From assembly GCA_015956445.1 (NCBI GenBank), contig WIUZ02000002.1, positions 1,240,001 to 1,304,000 of the forward strand: 64,000 nucleotides of DNA. The letters run 5' to 3'. The notes beneath the pieces were generated by a model, which was not told the DNA's origin, searched no databases, and worked only from the letters and a program-made list of their open reading frames with translations. Position numbers and translations under genes: made by a program. Of this stretch, positions 49,560 to 60,410 are shown in pieces; the first letter of the stretch is position 1; the number at the start of each line of letters is the position of its first letter. The DNA is from Thelephora terrestris (taxonomy: Eukaryota > Basidiomycota > Agaricomycetes > Thelephorales > Thelephoraceae).

Positions 49560-49914
49560 TGTTGAGCAGGTAGAGTATAATACTATACTACTACATGGGT
49601 ACTCTAAGTCTTACCTGAAGGGGAGGTGCTTTATAGTTGCTAGTGGGGGAGAGAGAGAGAGAAGCGATTGATTGATCTATCTACACATGAGGGGTATATA
49701 TCTATCTACTCTATTAGCGTCACAACTGTATAGCGTGACTGATGCAGGGTCCGTGCAGCGGCTTTAAGGCACGCGCGCGTCATACCGATCGATCGGATCA
49801 CTTGATGTGATTCCGTCCCTTCGGGTCGCTTATTCAGCGCTCTCCGGCATCGGCTCTCGCACGAAGCGGTGGAGCCGGTTGACCCGTTGCCGGGCACAGA
49901 CCTCCGGTTCAACA
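49560..49914 (-). repeat. 3' LTR of the young Copia element
   Basis: 355 bases with TGTTGA at one end and TCAACA at the other, a short terminal inverted repeat typical of LTRs. Nearly identical to 57496-57852. Confidence 0.92.
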
Positions 49915-49923
49915 CTCCCCCTT
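49915..49923 (-). other. Polypurine tract of the young Copia element
   Basis: On the minus strand AAGGGGGAG directly precedes the 3' LTR, the expected place for plus-strand priming. Confidence 0.8.
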
Positions 49924-52900
49924 ACTAAGTATAACTCCCTATATAACTTTATTGGCGGGAGTTGGACTGTAGTAAGTTGGAGGTATGTGTTTTCAGAAGA
50001 ATTCAAGGCCTAGGGCATCTCTGAATTTTCTGAGCTTGACGACCCCCAGGTTCTTTGTTAGGAGATCTGCGGGATTGTCATCTCCGGGAATGAAGTACAC
50101 TACCACGCGCCCGTCATTAATGACTTCACGAATATAATGATAGCGGATATCGATGTGTTTCGACCTCTTTTCAGTAACCGGATTTGAGGCGATAAAGATC
50201 GAGCCTTGGTTATCTCCGCAGATTGGGATGGCTTTAAGGTCGTAGCCGAGCTCCCCCAGAAGGGTATGCATCCAGACTACTTGGCGACTACAATCAGAGA
50301 GTGCCATGTATTCTGCCTCAGTGGACGACAGCGCAATGGTTTTCTGCGCTCTTGAGGTCCATGAGATGAGTCCCTTTGCCATCCGGACAAAGTATCCACT
50401 TTGGGATCGTCTCTGAGTGGGGTCCGAAGCCCAATCTGAGTCGGTACAGGCTGAGATACCTTCCCGCGAATCTCCGTCGTAGGTTAATCGGTATTTCGAA
50501 GTCCCAATTAAGTAGCAGCAGATATACAGCGCTTTCTCGACGTGCTCTTTCGACGGGTTTGCAGCATATTGCGCAAGTTTAGTAACCGCGAAGGCGATAT
50601 CTGGTCGGGTACCCAGCATGAGGTATAGTAAGGAACCAATTATGGTTTGGAACCTGCTTCGTCTTTCCGGGCATGCTACCTCTGTCGATGGAGTCGGCAC
50701 ATACCCGGTCGGGAGAGGGGTTGCTGCAACTTTAGCATTCTGCATCCCACATCGCTCAAGGACCGTTTGGAGGTAGGCGCATTGATCTATGGAGATCTTG
50801 CTGCCATGTCGGGTGATCCTCATGCGGAGGAAATCGGTTAGGTCCCCTAAATCCCTGGTTTCCCATATCTTCATGAACTCCCCCTTGAGCTGCTCCGTAA
50901 GCGCTGTGTGGGGTCCGGTAAAGATGGCGTCGTCTACGTAGATTAACGCGATTACGAATCTTCCATCTTTATCCTGGTAAATGAAGATCCCGGCATCTGA
51001 GCTCAAGGATTTGAATCCGAGCTTTTCCATGGACCGTTTCAGGGCTCGCCACCATGCGAGCCCGGCTTGTTTCAGTCCGTAGAGGGCACGCTTTAAGCGG
51101 AGAACATGAGTCTCTTTTCCTGGAGCTACGAATCCCTCTGGTTGTTCCATGTAGATCTCCTCGTCGAGTTCGCCGTATAGATACGCATTTCGAACATCGA
51201 GTCCTTTAAGGGCCCATCCTCCGAGGGCGGCCATTGCAAATATTAGGCGCACTGTCTCGAATCGGACAACGGGGGAGAACATGGCATCGTAGTCCATTCC
51301 CTCAACCTGTGAGAAGCCTTTCGCTACTAAGCGGGCTTTCTTTCGACCATCTGGTTTCTGATCGAATACCCAGCGGTTTTTAATAACCTTGCGGCCTTTG
51401 GGGCGCTCTACCAGGTCGTATACGTTACGCTTGCGAAGAGCTTCCAACTCTTCGTTGCAAGCTGTCCTCCATTCCTCAAGCTCAGCCTGTGGTAGTGTGG
51501 CGATGTCTCGGTATTTCCATTCTCTTGGAGTTTTTTCGTTGGCGGTTGGTGAGACGGCCTTTGAAATTAAGAGGTTTTGGAGTTCTACTCCCCCTTCCCG
51601 GCATAGCCTAGCCAGAAGGGCGTCAGTGTCCTCCTCAGGGGTGGTAAATCCGGATGGCTCAATGGATTTCTCAACCTCATCTTCGGACTCTGACACCACT
51701 TCAGTCTTTTCCTCAGCGGAGGATTCTCTCTCAGGAAGTGGCTGCGTGCTAGGTCCGGGAATTGCTCCTGAACTTCACCCGCGCCTAGGCGCTACGGAAA
51801 AATCCCCAACAACCTTCTTCCAATCCTTCATACGCCGTGTAGACTTTATTATCTCTACCGGATGCTTACTCCTGTAAACATTGCCGGGCTTGACCGGTAC
51901 TTTCTGTTCACGCTGAGGCCTCCGATCTCTGATCAGTGATGGAGGCATAGCTGCTGGCGGAGCAGGTGGTGCATCCTCAGGGCCGGAATCAGAGCTAGAG
52001 CTGGGGGTAGGCGATCTCGGCGGCTCCGAACTGGGCGCTCTAGATTGCACTGGCGTTTGTGGCCGTGGTGCGGGCTCAATAGCACGTTCCTTGCCTTTTG
52101 AGGAAGGCTTGGGGGTAGATTTGGGACGCGCAGAGGGTGTCGCGTCATCTCCCTCTTGTCCTCCTGGAAGGGGACACTGGCAGTCACCGTCTTTATGACA
52201 GTGATGACTGGGTAAGGGTGGTGCAGCAGATTGCAGCCGTGTATTGCGCCGTGTACTGGCAGTTGGGCACTTTGGAAAGTGCAACTCATCGAAGGTGGCT
52301 TGCGCGGCAGAGAAGATGATATTATTTGGTCCGCGCATGAAGATCCATCCTTTTCCTCCCGGGTGGGTACCTAGGTAGGTCATCAACTCCGACCGGGGTG
52401 CGAGCTTGTTTACCCGTACTTCTTCTGGGATGAAGACGTATGCTCCGCAACCGAGGACCCGAAGATGATCAATCGATGGCTTACTTCCATTCAATAGCTG
52501 GAATGGGGTCTGCCAGTTTAGGCGACGGTTCGGCGTTCGATTGTAAACGTGAGTTGCGTGGTCAATGGCGAATTCCCACCAGGATTGAGGGAGGCAAGCC
52601 TGCAATCTCATGGATTCTGCCTTATCCATCAGTGTTCAAATGATCCTTTCCGCGCGGCCATTTTGCTGGTGTGCATGCGGGATAGATTGGAGGATCTCGA
52701 TTCCCTTTTCCTTGAGCATCGTCGTAAATGTTAGGGACGTGTATTCCCCCCCGGCATCGGACATCCATCGGCGTACTCTCTTCTGGTACTTGGTCTCAAT
52801 CATAGCCAGGAAGTGCCTGGTAGCCATGAGTGCAGTGTCTTTAGTGCGCAAATTCATGGTCCAGGCGTGTGAGGTATAGTCGTCATAGAAGACGATTGAG

Positions 52901-53044
52901 TACTTGTATTTGCGATAGGATTCAATGGGGAAGGTCTTTAGGTCCGAGTGGATCAGCTCGAAAGGGGCAGTTGCTCTGGTGCTGGATGGGGGAAAGGTTT
53001 TATTGGTCATCTTTCCTTGCGCGCTGTCAGGGTTGTGGGCCTGC

Positions 53045-53668
53045 TTACTGTTTAGGGGACGCTAGAGGATTGGTGGGCGGGTAGGGTGTGTCGGGGCGAA
53101 CGTTGAAGGGGGTTCCCGGGGTAGAGATGAGCGGAGGAGGGATATCGAGTGAGAGGGGTGACTCGGATTGGTAGGGATGGAAGGGTGAGTGGTAGTCTTG
53201 GCAGAATTGACTCAGTTGCTGAATGAAGGGGTCGAAGTTGTAGTCGCTAAGGCGTTCAAAGCTCACGAGGTATTCTAGAACAGAATAAGGTAATTCAGTT
53301 GGGATTTCCCACCACAAGACGATAATGGCAGGAGAGTGGGTGTGAACGTTAGTAGTGAGGTGAATACGAGGGTTGGGGAAGTAGAATGCAGGACTTATAC
53401 TGAAGTAGACGGTCGCTAAGACGCTCTCAGTAAGGTCTGAGTTCCAAAGGAACTGATGGTCTGCTCCTAGCAAGAAAGGGGGAGTAGTGACTCCGGAATC
53501 GAGCGCTGCGAAGGGGCGATAGTAAGGGAAATGAGTAAGTAAACCGGCAGTTCGGTTTACTTGAAGACTTCTGATCAGCTTATACTCCCAGACAGATCTT
53601 CTGGCGTTGGGTATGACCGGACGTTGAATTGGACTTGTGGAAGGGAACAGATTTGGGGCTCTAAACAT
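53045..53668 (-). CDS. Unknown 207-residue frame within the nested unit
   Basis: Open from MFRAPNLFPSTSPIQRP to the stop next to the unit's left end. The composition looks protein-like (LLTHFPYYRPFAALDSGV, VLWWEIPTELPYSVLEYLVS, then a Pro-rich tail). No family recognised. A TATA-like TATATAAGG lies about 155 bases upstream on this strand, and the leader between them has an intron-like stretch. It may be an LTR-borne gene or a remnant of one. Confidence 0.5.
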   Translation of the reverse strand: MFRAPNLFPSTSPIQRPVIPNARRSVWEYKLIRSLQVNRTAGLLTHFPYYRPFAALDSGVTTPPFLLGADHQFLWNSDLTESVLATVYFSISPAFYFPNPRIHLTTNVHTHSPAIIVLWWEIPTELPYSVLEYLVSFERLSDYNFDPFIQQLSQFCQDYHSPFHPYQSESPLSLDIPPPLISTPGTPFNVRPDTPYPPTNPLASPKQ

Positions 53669-53983
53669 ACACTAGCAGGAGTATTCCTGCTTGAATGAGT
53701 TAGATAATAAGTAACACGTGAGGAGGATTCCTCAGCTTACTTGTGTTTATTGTGAGTTTTTTAGGTAGAGGAGTACAGAAGAGATTGAGAATGGGGAAAA
53801 GAAAGGAGCGAACGCTCTTCCTTATATACCCAGTCCTCTACAGGAGTCATTATTCTATAACAAACCAAACAGGGAACAACATGGTCTGTGCGTACTTTAG
53901 GGTAGGGTAAATGAGTCAGAGAAATGGAACTTAGAGCGACTGACACCGAATGCGAGATAGGGGAACAATAGTGAAGGAGTCAT

Positions 53984-54105
53984 TAGAAGCTGGATGGGGA
54001 TTTCTCTTTGATCGGTGGGGATTTCTCCCGTTTCATGGTGGTAATAGAAGCGTGATGGGATTTCTTATGATCGGTGGGGATTTCCCAAGATTTGATGGGA
54101 TCGTG
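53984..54105 (+). repeat. Two direct repeats upstream of the unit's TATA site
   Basis: Two copies with a 61-base period, each containing GATCGGTGGGGATTTC. They sit between the divergent frames, about 100 bases upstream of the plus-strand TATA site, a position that suits an enhancer-like element. Confidence 0.7.
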
Positions 54106-54298
54106 ATTGGGGCTAAGGGTTCGTTTATCTTAATCGGGACTTAAATAGATAATATTTTTATTGTTTTCCCTTCTTGGTGTCCCATTGAGTCTGTTGTATA
54201 TAACCCCAGGGTTTTATTGGTTTTTTCCTCCCATTGCCTCTTTTCCTCTCCCACAATCACCACTACTTCCCTCCCACAAGTTTTTATCGATTATCACT

Positions 54299-55027
54299 AT
54301 GTCCGCTTACGCTGCCAATCAAGCTCTGCTCAACGCCGCCGCCACCCCCTTCGACTTTTCCCCGTCTTTCGAGACGGACGCTCCTCTCAACGTGGAGCAA
54401 CACTTGTATGACACCCCTGCCAACATCGCTCATGACAATAAGGTGGCGGTGGACTTCTTGACAGCCCACAATGCTCCCGCCGAGTTCTGGGAACAAGCTG
54501 GGTATGAAGACCCCAACAGGACTCGTATGTGGGCTCCTGGAGTCACCCCTATGCAGGATGCGATGGAACAGGAGAGGGAGGATAGGATTTTGAAGCTGGA
54601 GAAGAGGATGGACGTCATGTATGTCGTTGTTAACAGTCTTAACGAAGACTTCTCTCACTTTGCCTTGGAACATTGGAAACCTTTCCAGGAGTCTCTCTTC
54701 CGATACTTTGGTCACAGGTGTCATGGAGCCTACTGCACCGATGCAGCTCCTCACTCCCCCGTCGTCCCTCCGCCGCCTTCAAGATCAGGGAGTTCCTCTC
54801 CCTCAATCCCCTCCCTGGAGTCCTGTCCCTCGTCGTCAGATGGTGGAGAGGACCCAGAAGAAGAATTGCAAAAGTCCAATCGCTCGTACTGGACAACGTT
54901 GTCGTCCCTCCGACAAGTCGTGACAGGTTCGGATGAAGTTGAAGGTGGAAGTAGCGGGTCTCCAGGACTGTTATGGGTTCGCATTAGTGAGCGCGGCGTT
55001 GACGGACGTGAAACGGGAGATGTATGA
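54299..55027 (+). CDS. Unknown coiled-coil frame within the nested unit
   Basis: The ATG at 54299 (MSAYAANQALLNAAATPFDF) follows a TATA site at about 54198 and a CT-rich leader. It has a hydrophilic, partly helical middle (MEQEREDRILKLEKRMDVMY), a conserved-looking HFALEHWKPFQESLFRYFGH and a Pro/Ser-rich part. A further 86-residue Cys/His-rich open frame overlaps its end (54933-55193, same strand). No known family. The general plan resembles the gene in the unit at 60411-63702. Confidence 0.5.
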   Translation: MSAYAANQALLNAAATPFDFSPSFETDAPLNVEQHLYDTPANIAHDNKVAVDFLTAHNAPAEFWEQAGYEDPNRTRMWAPGVTPMQDAMEQEREDRILKLEKRMDVMYVVVNSLNEDFSHFALEHWKPFQESLFRYFGHRCHGAYCTDAAPHSPVVPPPPSRSGSSSPSIPSLESCPSSSDGGEDPEEELQKSNRSYWTTLSSLRQVVTGSDEVEGGSSGSPGLLWVRISERGVDGRETGDV

Positions 55028-57480
55028 TAGTTTGTTTCATGATGTATTGGGGTGCAGGGAGTGCTGGCAGGATCCGATAACACGAGCGTACTCGTACTGT
55101 CCCCAAAGCGTTCATAACCCTCACCACTTCGCTCATCGCTGCCCGTTCGCTCAGGATTGCCCTTGTGACGTAGATCCATTTGTTCTCGTTTGAGTCTGTA
55201 GTTTCTGTTAGTCTTCCTTGTATTATTATTACCGCGAATAAGACCAATGTCTTGAATTATTTGTGTGATTTTGGATACTATGTCACGCGTTCGTGACACG
55301 TGCATCCAGTGCAGAGGTGCTCTTTTGGGATTTCGACATGAGGAAAATCCTTGACATGTTTCCCGGCCTTTTGGATCACTTCTTTAGAGGGGTGAGCCAG
55401 TCGGCGGTGCATGATCTCAAAGTCAGCACTGTATATGGTCTCAATTTTAGCAGCAGTGAGTTGTGCTCCAAGGAGAGTCCTGATGACGTAAATACTGTCA
55501 TCCTTGGTTCGAGGGTGGAAGGTAAGAAACTCAGTTTCTTCTTCGTAAAGCGAGATTTCGCAAGCACTCCCCCTCGAGAAGAGTCCGCTTTTGAGGAACT
55601 GGCCAAGAGATAATGTTCCTTTACCGATGATTGTTGTGAAAGTAGTCGCAGTCCTCAGAGGAATGGGCTCGATTGCCTCGTATTCAACAAAATCATTCAT
55701 ATCGAAGGTAAAGTGCCGGGATGCACCAGAGTCGAGCATCCACACAGCTTCAGTTTCACTCAGGGCGGACAAGGTCAAACAAATGTATTCGGAAGCTACT
55801 ACTGAAGAATTATGTATATCTTCAGCCGCTGCGGAGTCGTTAGTATCGTTACTCAACACTCAACACCTGAATACCTGTTTCATACCTTCCGCCAGACGGA
55901 CCGGCAACCGACACGGGGGACCCGACAACCATCTCATCGCCCGACCATCCTAGACTCACCTCATCCTCGCTTGGCGGGGTACACGCCTTTTTGCGAGGGC
56001 GAGGGTCGACCGTCTGCTCGCAGGAACGCTCCAGTCTTTTGAGGGTTTCAATCGTGGGCGTGACGCCTAGTTGTGTCGAGAGATCCCTTGCCTTCTGAAC
56101 GGAGGGGTAGAAGGAAGGGGTCCCTGCACCTTCACGATGGACCGGGAGGTGGCGTAGAGGAAAGGCTGCCATGGAGGCGAAGCCGTAGTCGGTGGCCGAC
56201 ATACCAGAGCCGGATGCAACCGGAGGTTGAGGGGGGACGGGAGAGGGTACGGGGGGCTCCTCAGACTGTTGTGCCTGTTGCTGGAACCTTCCCCGGCCTC
56301 CTCTGGCTCCTCGGCGGTTACGTCCGCGTCCGCCTTGGCCCTGGGGCTGATCCCCGCTGTACTGCTGCTGCTGTTGGAAATTGGGATTTCCAGGAGTGCA
56401 CTGTACATTGGACAGCCTATGTGCCTGCTGTCTACCTTTGCCGTTGGATGTCTGCTCCCATGCGAGGAGGATCGACCGCCGAAGACCATCCACATCAAGC
56501 TTGGTAAGATCCTCTGTCTGGCATATTGCCTGTGGGATGTTATTGTACGACGGAGGAAGCTTCGACATGAGCATCATTGCTTTAATGAAAGGGGGGATGA
56601 CGGCGTCTTCCCCGTTGCTCTCGAGTCGGCCGATATGGGAGGCAAATTTGTCTAAGGCAGGCGTGGGGTCTTGTTCTTCAAGGATCCTGACTTCCATCGC
56701 ATGTTTGAACTCCAGGTAGATACCGATGATTCCTGGCTTTCCATACTCCTTCTCGATCGCTTTGAGAAGGGCGGCAGCACTGGTTTCAGCTCGGTACTTG
56801 TACTGGATATCCGGGACAAGGCGCAGGAGGATATTGCCGAGGGCTTTGTCGTTTGCCTCAGCCCATGCGTCTACTTCGTCTTGGTTATCAGTGCCTTCCT
56901 GTGCCTGAGTCAATAGGTTGTTCTCGGCGTCATAGGTGGCTTCGATTTTTGGCCATACCTCGAGGGTAGGTTCCTTTTTCTGAATCGTCCTCCATTGTCC
57001 TTGCGACATCAGATATGAGCGCATTGGTCCGGCCCACTGTTGGTAGTTTGGGCCGGAGAGGACGGGGATGAGGGAGGTGAGTTGAGAAGACATTTGTTTT
57101 TGGGAGGTGGAAGTCCTACAACCAATGACAAGTTTCATCAGTTCTATCGTACGCTTTTTATGCCAGAAGCAAGTGAAAGAGGGAAGAAGTAGTCTTTCCC
57201 TTTTGGGGATTACTTTGGTGAGAAGCTTTATCGCATATTGCCTCGTTCCACACCGTCGGCAGATGTTAATCGACTACCCTCCCCTGTGGGGTCTACGAAT
57301 GTGTGTTGTGCTCGGCTTTGGCTAGTCACTGTTTCATCCCTTCTTGGGGTTTTGACTTTTTTCTAAGTCCCCTTCCTACGCAGTGGATAGCGCAGTGGCA
57401 GCCATTTAGGCGCACTAAGGTAAGATTAGAGCCTGTTCACAGCGCAGCCATAAAGGCGCAGCTTGGAACACAGGGCGTAG

Positions 57481-57495
57481 CCCGGGCTCATAACC
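57481..57495 (-). other. Primer-binding site (initiator tRNA-Met half)
   Basis: On the minus strand GGTTATGAGCCCGGG follows the 5' LTR directly. It is complementary to the anticodon-stem region (GGGCTCATAACC) of initiator tRNA-Met, the half-tRNA priming known for Ty1/Copia elements. Confidence 0.85.
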
Positions 57496-57852
57496 TGTTG
57501 AGCAGGTAGAGTATAATACTATACTACTACATGGGTACTCTAAGTCTTACCTGAAGGGGAGGTGCTTTATAGTTGCTAGTGGGGGAGAGAGAGAGAGAAG
57601 CGATTGATTGATCTATCTACACATGAGGGGTATATATATCTATCTACTCTATTAGCGTCACAACTGTATAGCGTGACTGATGCAGGGTCCGTGCAGCGGC
57701 TTTAAGGCACGCGCGCGTCATACCGATCGATCAGATCACTTGATGTGATTCCGTCCCTTCGGGTCGCTTATTCAGCGCTCTCCGGCATCGGCTCTCGCAC
57801 GAAGCGGTGGAGCCGGTTGACCCGTTGCCGGGCACAGACCTCCGGTTCAACA
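57496..57852 (-). repeat. 5' LTR of the young Copia element
   Basis: 357 bases, TGTTGA...TCAACA, nearly identical to 49560-49914. The length difference is a dinucleotide step in a TA run. Confidence 0.92.
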
Positions 57853-60014
57853 CCGATTAGGTAGCGACAAATATATAGTGCTTTCTCGACGTGTTCTTTC
57901 AACGGGTTTGCAGCATATTGCACAAGTTTGGTGACCACAAAGGCGATATTGGGTCGGGTACCCAGCATGAGGTATAGTAAGGAACCAATTATAGTTTGGA
58001 ACCTACTTCGTCTTTCCCGGCATGCTACCTCTGCCGATGGAGTTGGCACATATCCGGCTGGGAGAGGGGTTGCTGCAACTTTTGCATTGCTCAAGGACCG
58101 TTTGGAGATAGGCGCATTGATCTATTGAGATCTTGCTGCCATGTCTGGTGATCCTCATGCGGAGGAAATCAGTTAAGTCCCCTAAATCCCTGGTTTCCCA
58201 TAACTTCATGAACTCCCCCTTGAGCTGCTCCGTAAGCGCTGTGTGGGGGCCAGTAAAGATGGCGTCATCTACGTAGATTAACACAATTGCGAATCTTCCA
58301 TCTTTATCCTGGTAAATGAAGATCCCGGCATCTGAGCTCAAGGATCTGAATCCAAGCTTTTCCATGGACCGTTTCAGGGCTCGCCACCATGCGAGCCCGG
58401 CTTGTTTCAGTCCGTAGAGGGCACGCTTTAAGCGGAGAACATGAGTCTCTTTTCCTGGAGCTACGAATCCCTCTGGTTGTTCCATGTAGATCTCCTCGTC
58501 GAGTTCGCCGTATAGGTATGCGTTGCGAACATCAAGTCCTTTAAGGACCCGTCCTCCGAGGGCAGCCATTGCAAATATTAGGCGCACTGTCTCGAATCGG
58601 ACAACGGGGGAGAACACGGCATCGTAGTCCATTCCCTCAACCTGTGAGAAGCCCTTTGCTACTGAGTGGGCTTTCTTGCGACCATCTGGCTTCTGGTCGA
58701 ATACCCAGCAGTTTTTAATAACCTTGCAGCCTCGAGGGCGCTCTACCAGGTCGTATACTTTGCGCTTGCGAAGAGCTTCCAACTCTTCGTTGCAAGCTGT
58801 CCTCCATTCCTCGAGTTCAGCCTGTGGTAGTGTGGCGATATCTCGGTATTTCAATTCTTTTGGAGTTTTTTCGTTGGCAGTTGGTGAGACGGCCTTGGAA
58901 ATTAAGAGGTTTTGGAGTTCTACTCCCCCTTCCCGGCATAGCCTAGCCAGAAGTGCGTCTGTGTCTTCCTCAGGGGTGGTGAACCCTGACGGCTCAATGG
59001 ATTGCTCCACTTCGTCTTCGGACTCTGACGCTTCTTCTATTTCTTCCTCAGTGGAGGATTCTCTCTCTGGAAGGGGCTGAGAGCTAGGTCCGGGAACCAG
59101 TATTGCTCCTGAACTTCGCCCATGTCTAGGTGCTACGGAGAAATCTCCAACAACCTTCTTCCAATCCTTCATACACCGAGTAGACTTTATTATTTCTACC
59201 GGATGTTTATTACCATAAACATTGCTGGGCTTGGCCGGTACTTTCCGCTCATGCCCAGACCTCCAAGGTTTGATGGGTGATGGAGGCATAATTGTCGGCG
59301 GAGCAGGTGGTGCATGCTCAGGGCCGGAATCGGAGCTAGAGCTGGGGGTAGGGGACCTCGGCGGCTCCAAACTGGGTGCTCTAGGTTGCACTGGTGTTTG
59401 TGGCTGTGGTGCGGGCTCGATAGCACGTTCCTTGCCCTTTGAGGAAGGCTTGGGGGTAGGTTTTGGATGCGCTGAGGGTGCTGTGTCATCTCCCTCTTGT
59501 CCTCCTGGAAGGGGACACTGGCAGTCACCGTCTTTGTGACAGTGATGGCTGGGTAGGGGTGGCGCAGTAGATTGCAGCTGTGTGTTACGCCGTGTACTGG
59601 CAGTTGGGCACTTCGGAAAGTGCAACTCATCGAAGGTGGCCTGAGCAGCGGAGAAGATGATATTGTTAGGTCCACGCATAAAGATCCATCCTTTTCCTCC
59701 AGGGTGAGTGCCCAGGTAGGTCATCAGTTCTGATTGGGGTGCGAGTTTATTTATCCGTACTTCCTCCGGGATGAAGACGTAGGCTCCGCAGCCAAGGACC
59801 CGAAGATGATCAACCGAAGGCTTACTTCCATTCAGTAATTGGAATGGGGTCTGCCAATTTAGGCGACGGTTTGGCGTTTGATTGTAAACATGAGTTGTGT
59901 AGTCAAGGGCGAATTCCCACCAAGACTGAGGGAGGCAAGCCTGCAGTCTCATGGATTCTGCTTTTTCCATCAAGGTCCGAATGATCCTTTCCGCGCGCCC
60001 GTTTTGTTGGTGCG

Positions 60015-60410
60015 CTGACCTGACTCCGTTTTCCTGGCCCTCCGACTCAGATCCATCACCCATCCTCCCTCCAGCGATTCCGGTATCTCCCTCACCTGCC
60101 TGCCCTGTGTTGCGACGTATCGCGAGCCTCCCTCCTCGATCTGATGCGCCATCAACTCTCGCCAGCCTCCTGCCAGTCTCGCGACCTCCTGCTCGTTTGG
60201 ACTTCGCCAAAATCCTCTAAGTCCACATTCTGAGTCTGGCCTCCCCGATCCCACGTGCCCTCCGATCACTTCCGCCTCTCGACGGTGACTCGACCCCTTG
60301 TTCGTCATTGTTCGGATCCCCCGCATTGGTCCGTCGTCCCGACTCTGGAACACGTGCCTCCCCGCTCCTTTGTTGCGCGTCGACACCATCACGATCCTCT
60401 CTGTCAGGGC
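60015..60410 (-). mobile_element. Short retroelement leader/gag-like remnant
   Basis: Right of the older Copia fragment the minus strand has an open frame starting MVSTRNKGAGRHVFQSRDDG near 60391, an opening common in basidiomycete LTR-retroelement gag proteins. It is cut at both sides: on the left by the Copia fragment, on the right by the TGTCA unit. Broken; family not certain. Confidence 0.4.

Larger units (their letters stand above)
53025..55298 (+). mobile_element. 2.27 kb TGTCA...TGACA unit nested in Copia pol
   Basis: The ends are TGTCAGGG and CGTGACA. The flanking five-base duplication is CGCGC on the left and CGTGC on the right (one mismatch). Copia pol resumes on both sides. TG...CA ends with a five-base duplication fit a long solo LTR (Gypsy-like); a compact element with short inverted repeats is the alternative. 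It carries open frames on both strands, each with its own TATA-like site (minus near 53822-53832, plus near 54198), and a 61-base direct repeat between them. No reverse transcriptase or transposase is inside. It is the youngest insertion in the nest. Confidence 0.75.
49560..57852 (-). mobile_element. Young Copia LTR retrotransposon
   Basis: Element on the minus strand with LTRs at both ends, five-base target duplication CCGAT (49555-49559 and 57853-57857), a primer-binding site and a polypurine tract. Coding parts in order: gag (57138-55849), protease/pre-integrase region with zinc-binding HRRLAHPSKE...CTGC (55859-55278), integrase (53010-51775) and reverse transcriptase plus RNase H (51699-49993, with YVDDAI and LSSTEAEYMALSD). 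A 2.27 kb unit has inserted in pol. Besides that, about three breaks are apparent, so the copy looks broken. The two LTRs differ at about two places in 355 bases, so insertion was recent. Confidence 0.9.
49296..60014 (-). mobile_element. Older Copia fragment, split by a younger copy
   Basis: Minus-strand Ty1/Copia pol remains in two pieces, 49296-49559 and 57853-60014. They were separated when the younger element inserted, and CCGAT is present at both sides of that insertion. Visible parts are the integrase C-terminal region (HQQNGRAERI), a Ser/Pro-rich linker, reverse transcriptase (YVDDAI) and part of RNase H. Both outer ends stop without LTRs, so it is a partial, broken copy with few breaks. 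Its protein sequence is very close to the younger element's, so both belong to one family. It is older than the younger insertion but not ancient. Confidence 0.85.

Noticed and set aside
57481-57495. Possible tRNA gene piece (initiator anticodon stem sequence)
   Set aside because: No full tRNA fold. Its place directly next to the Copia 5' LTR explains it as a primer-binding site.
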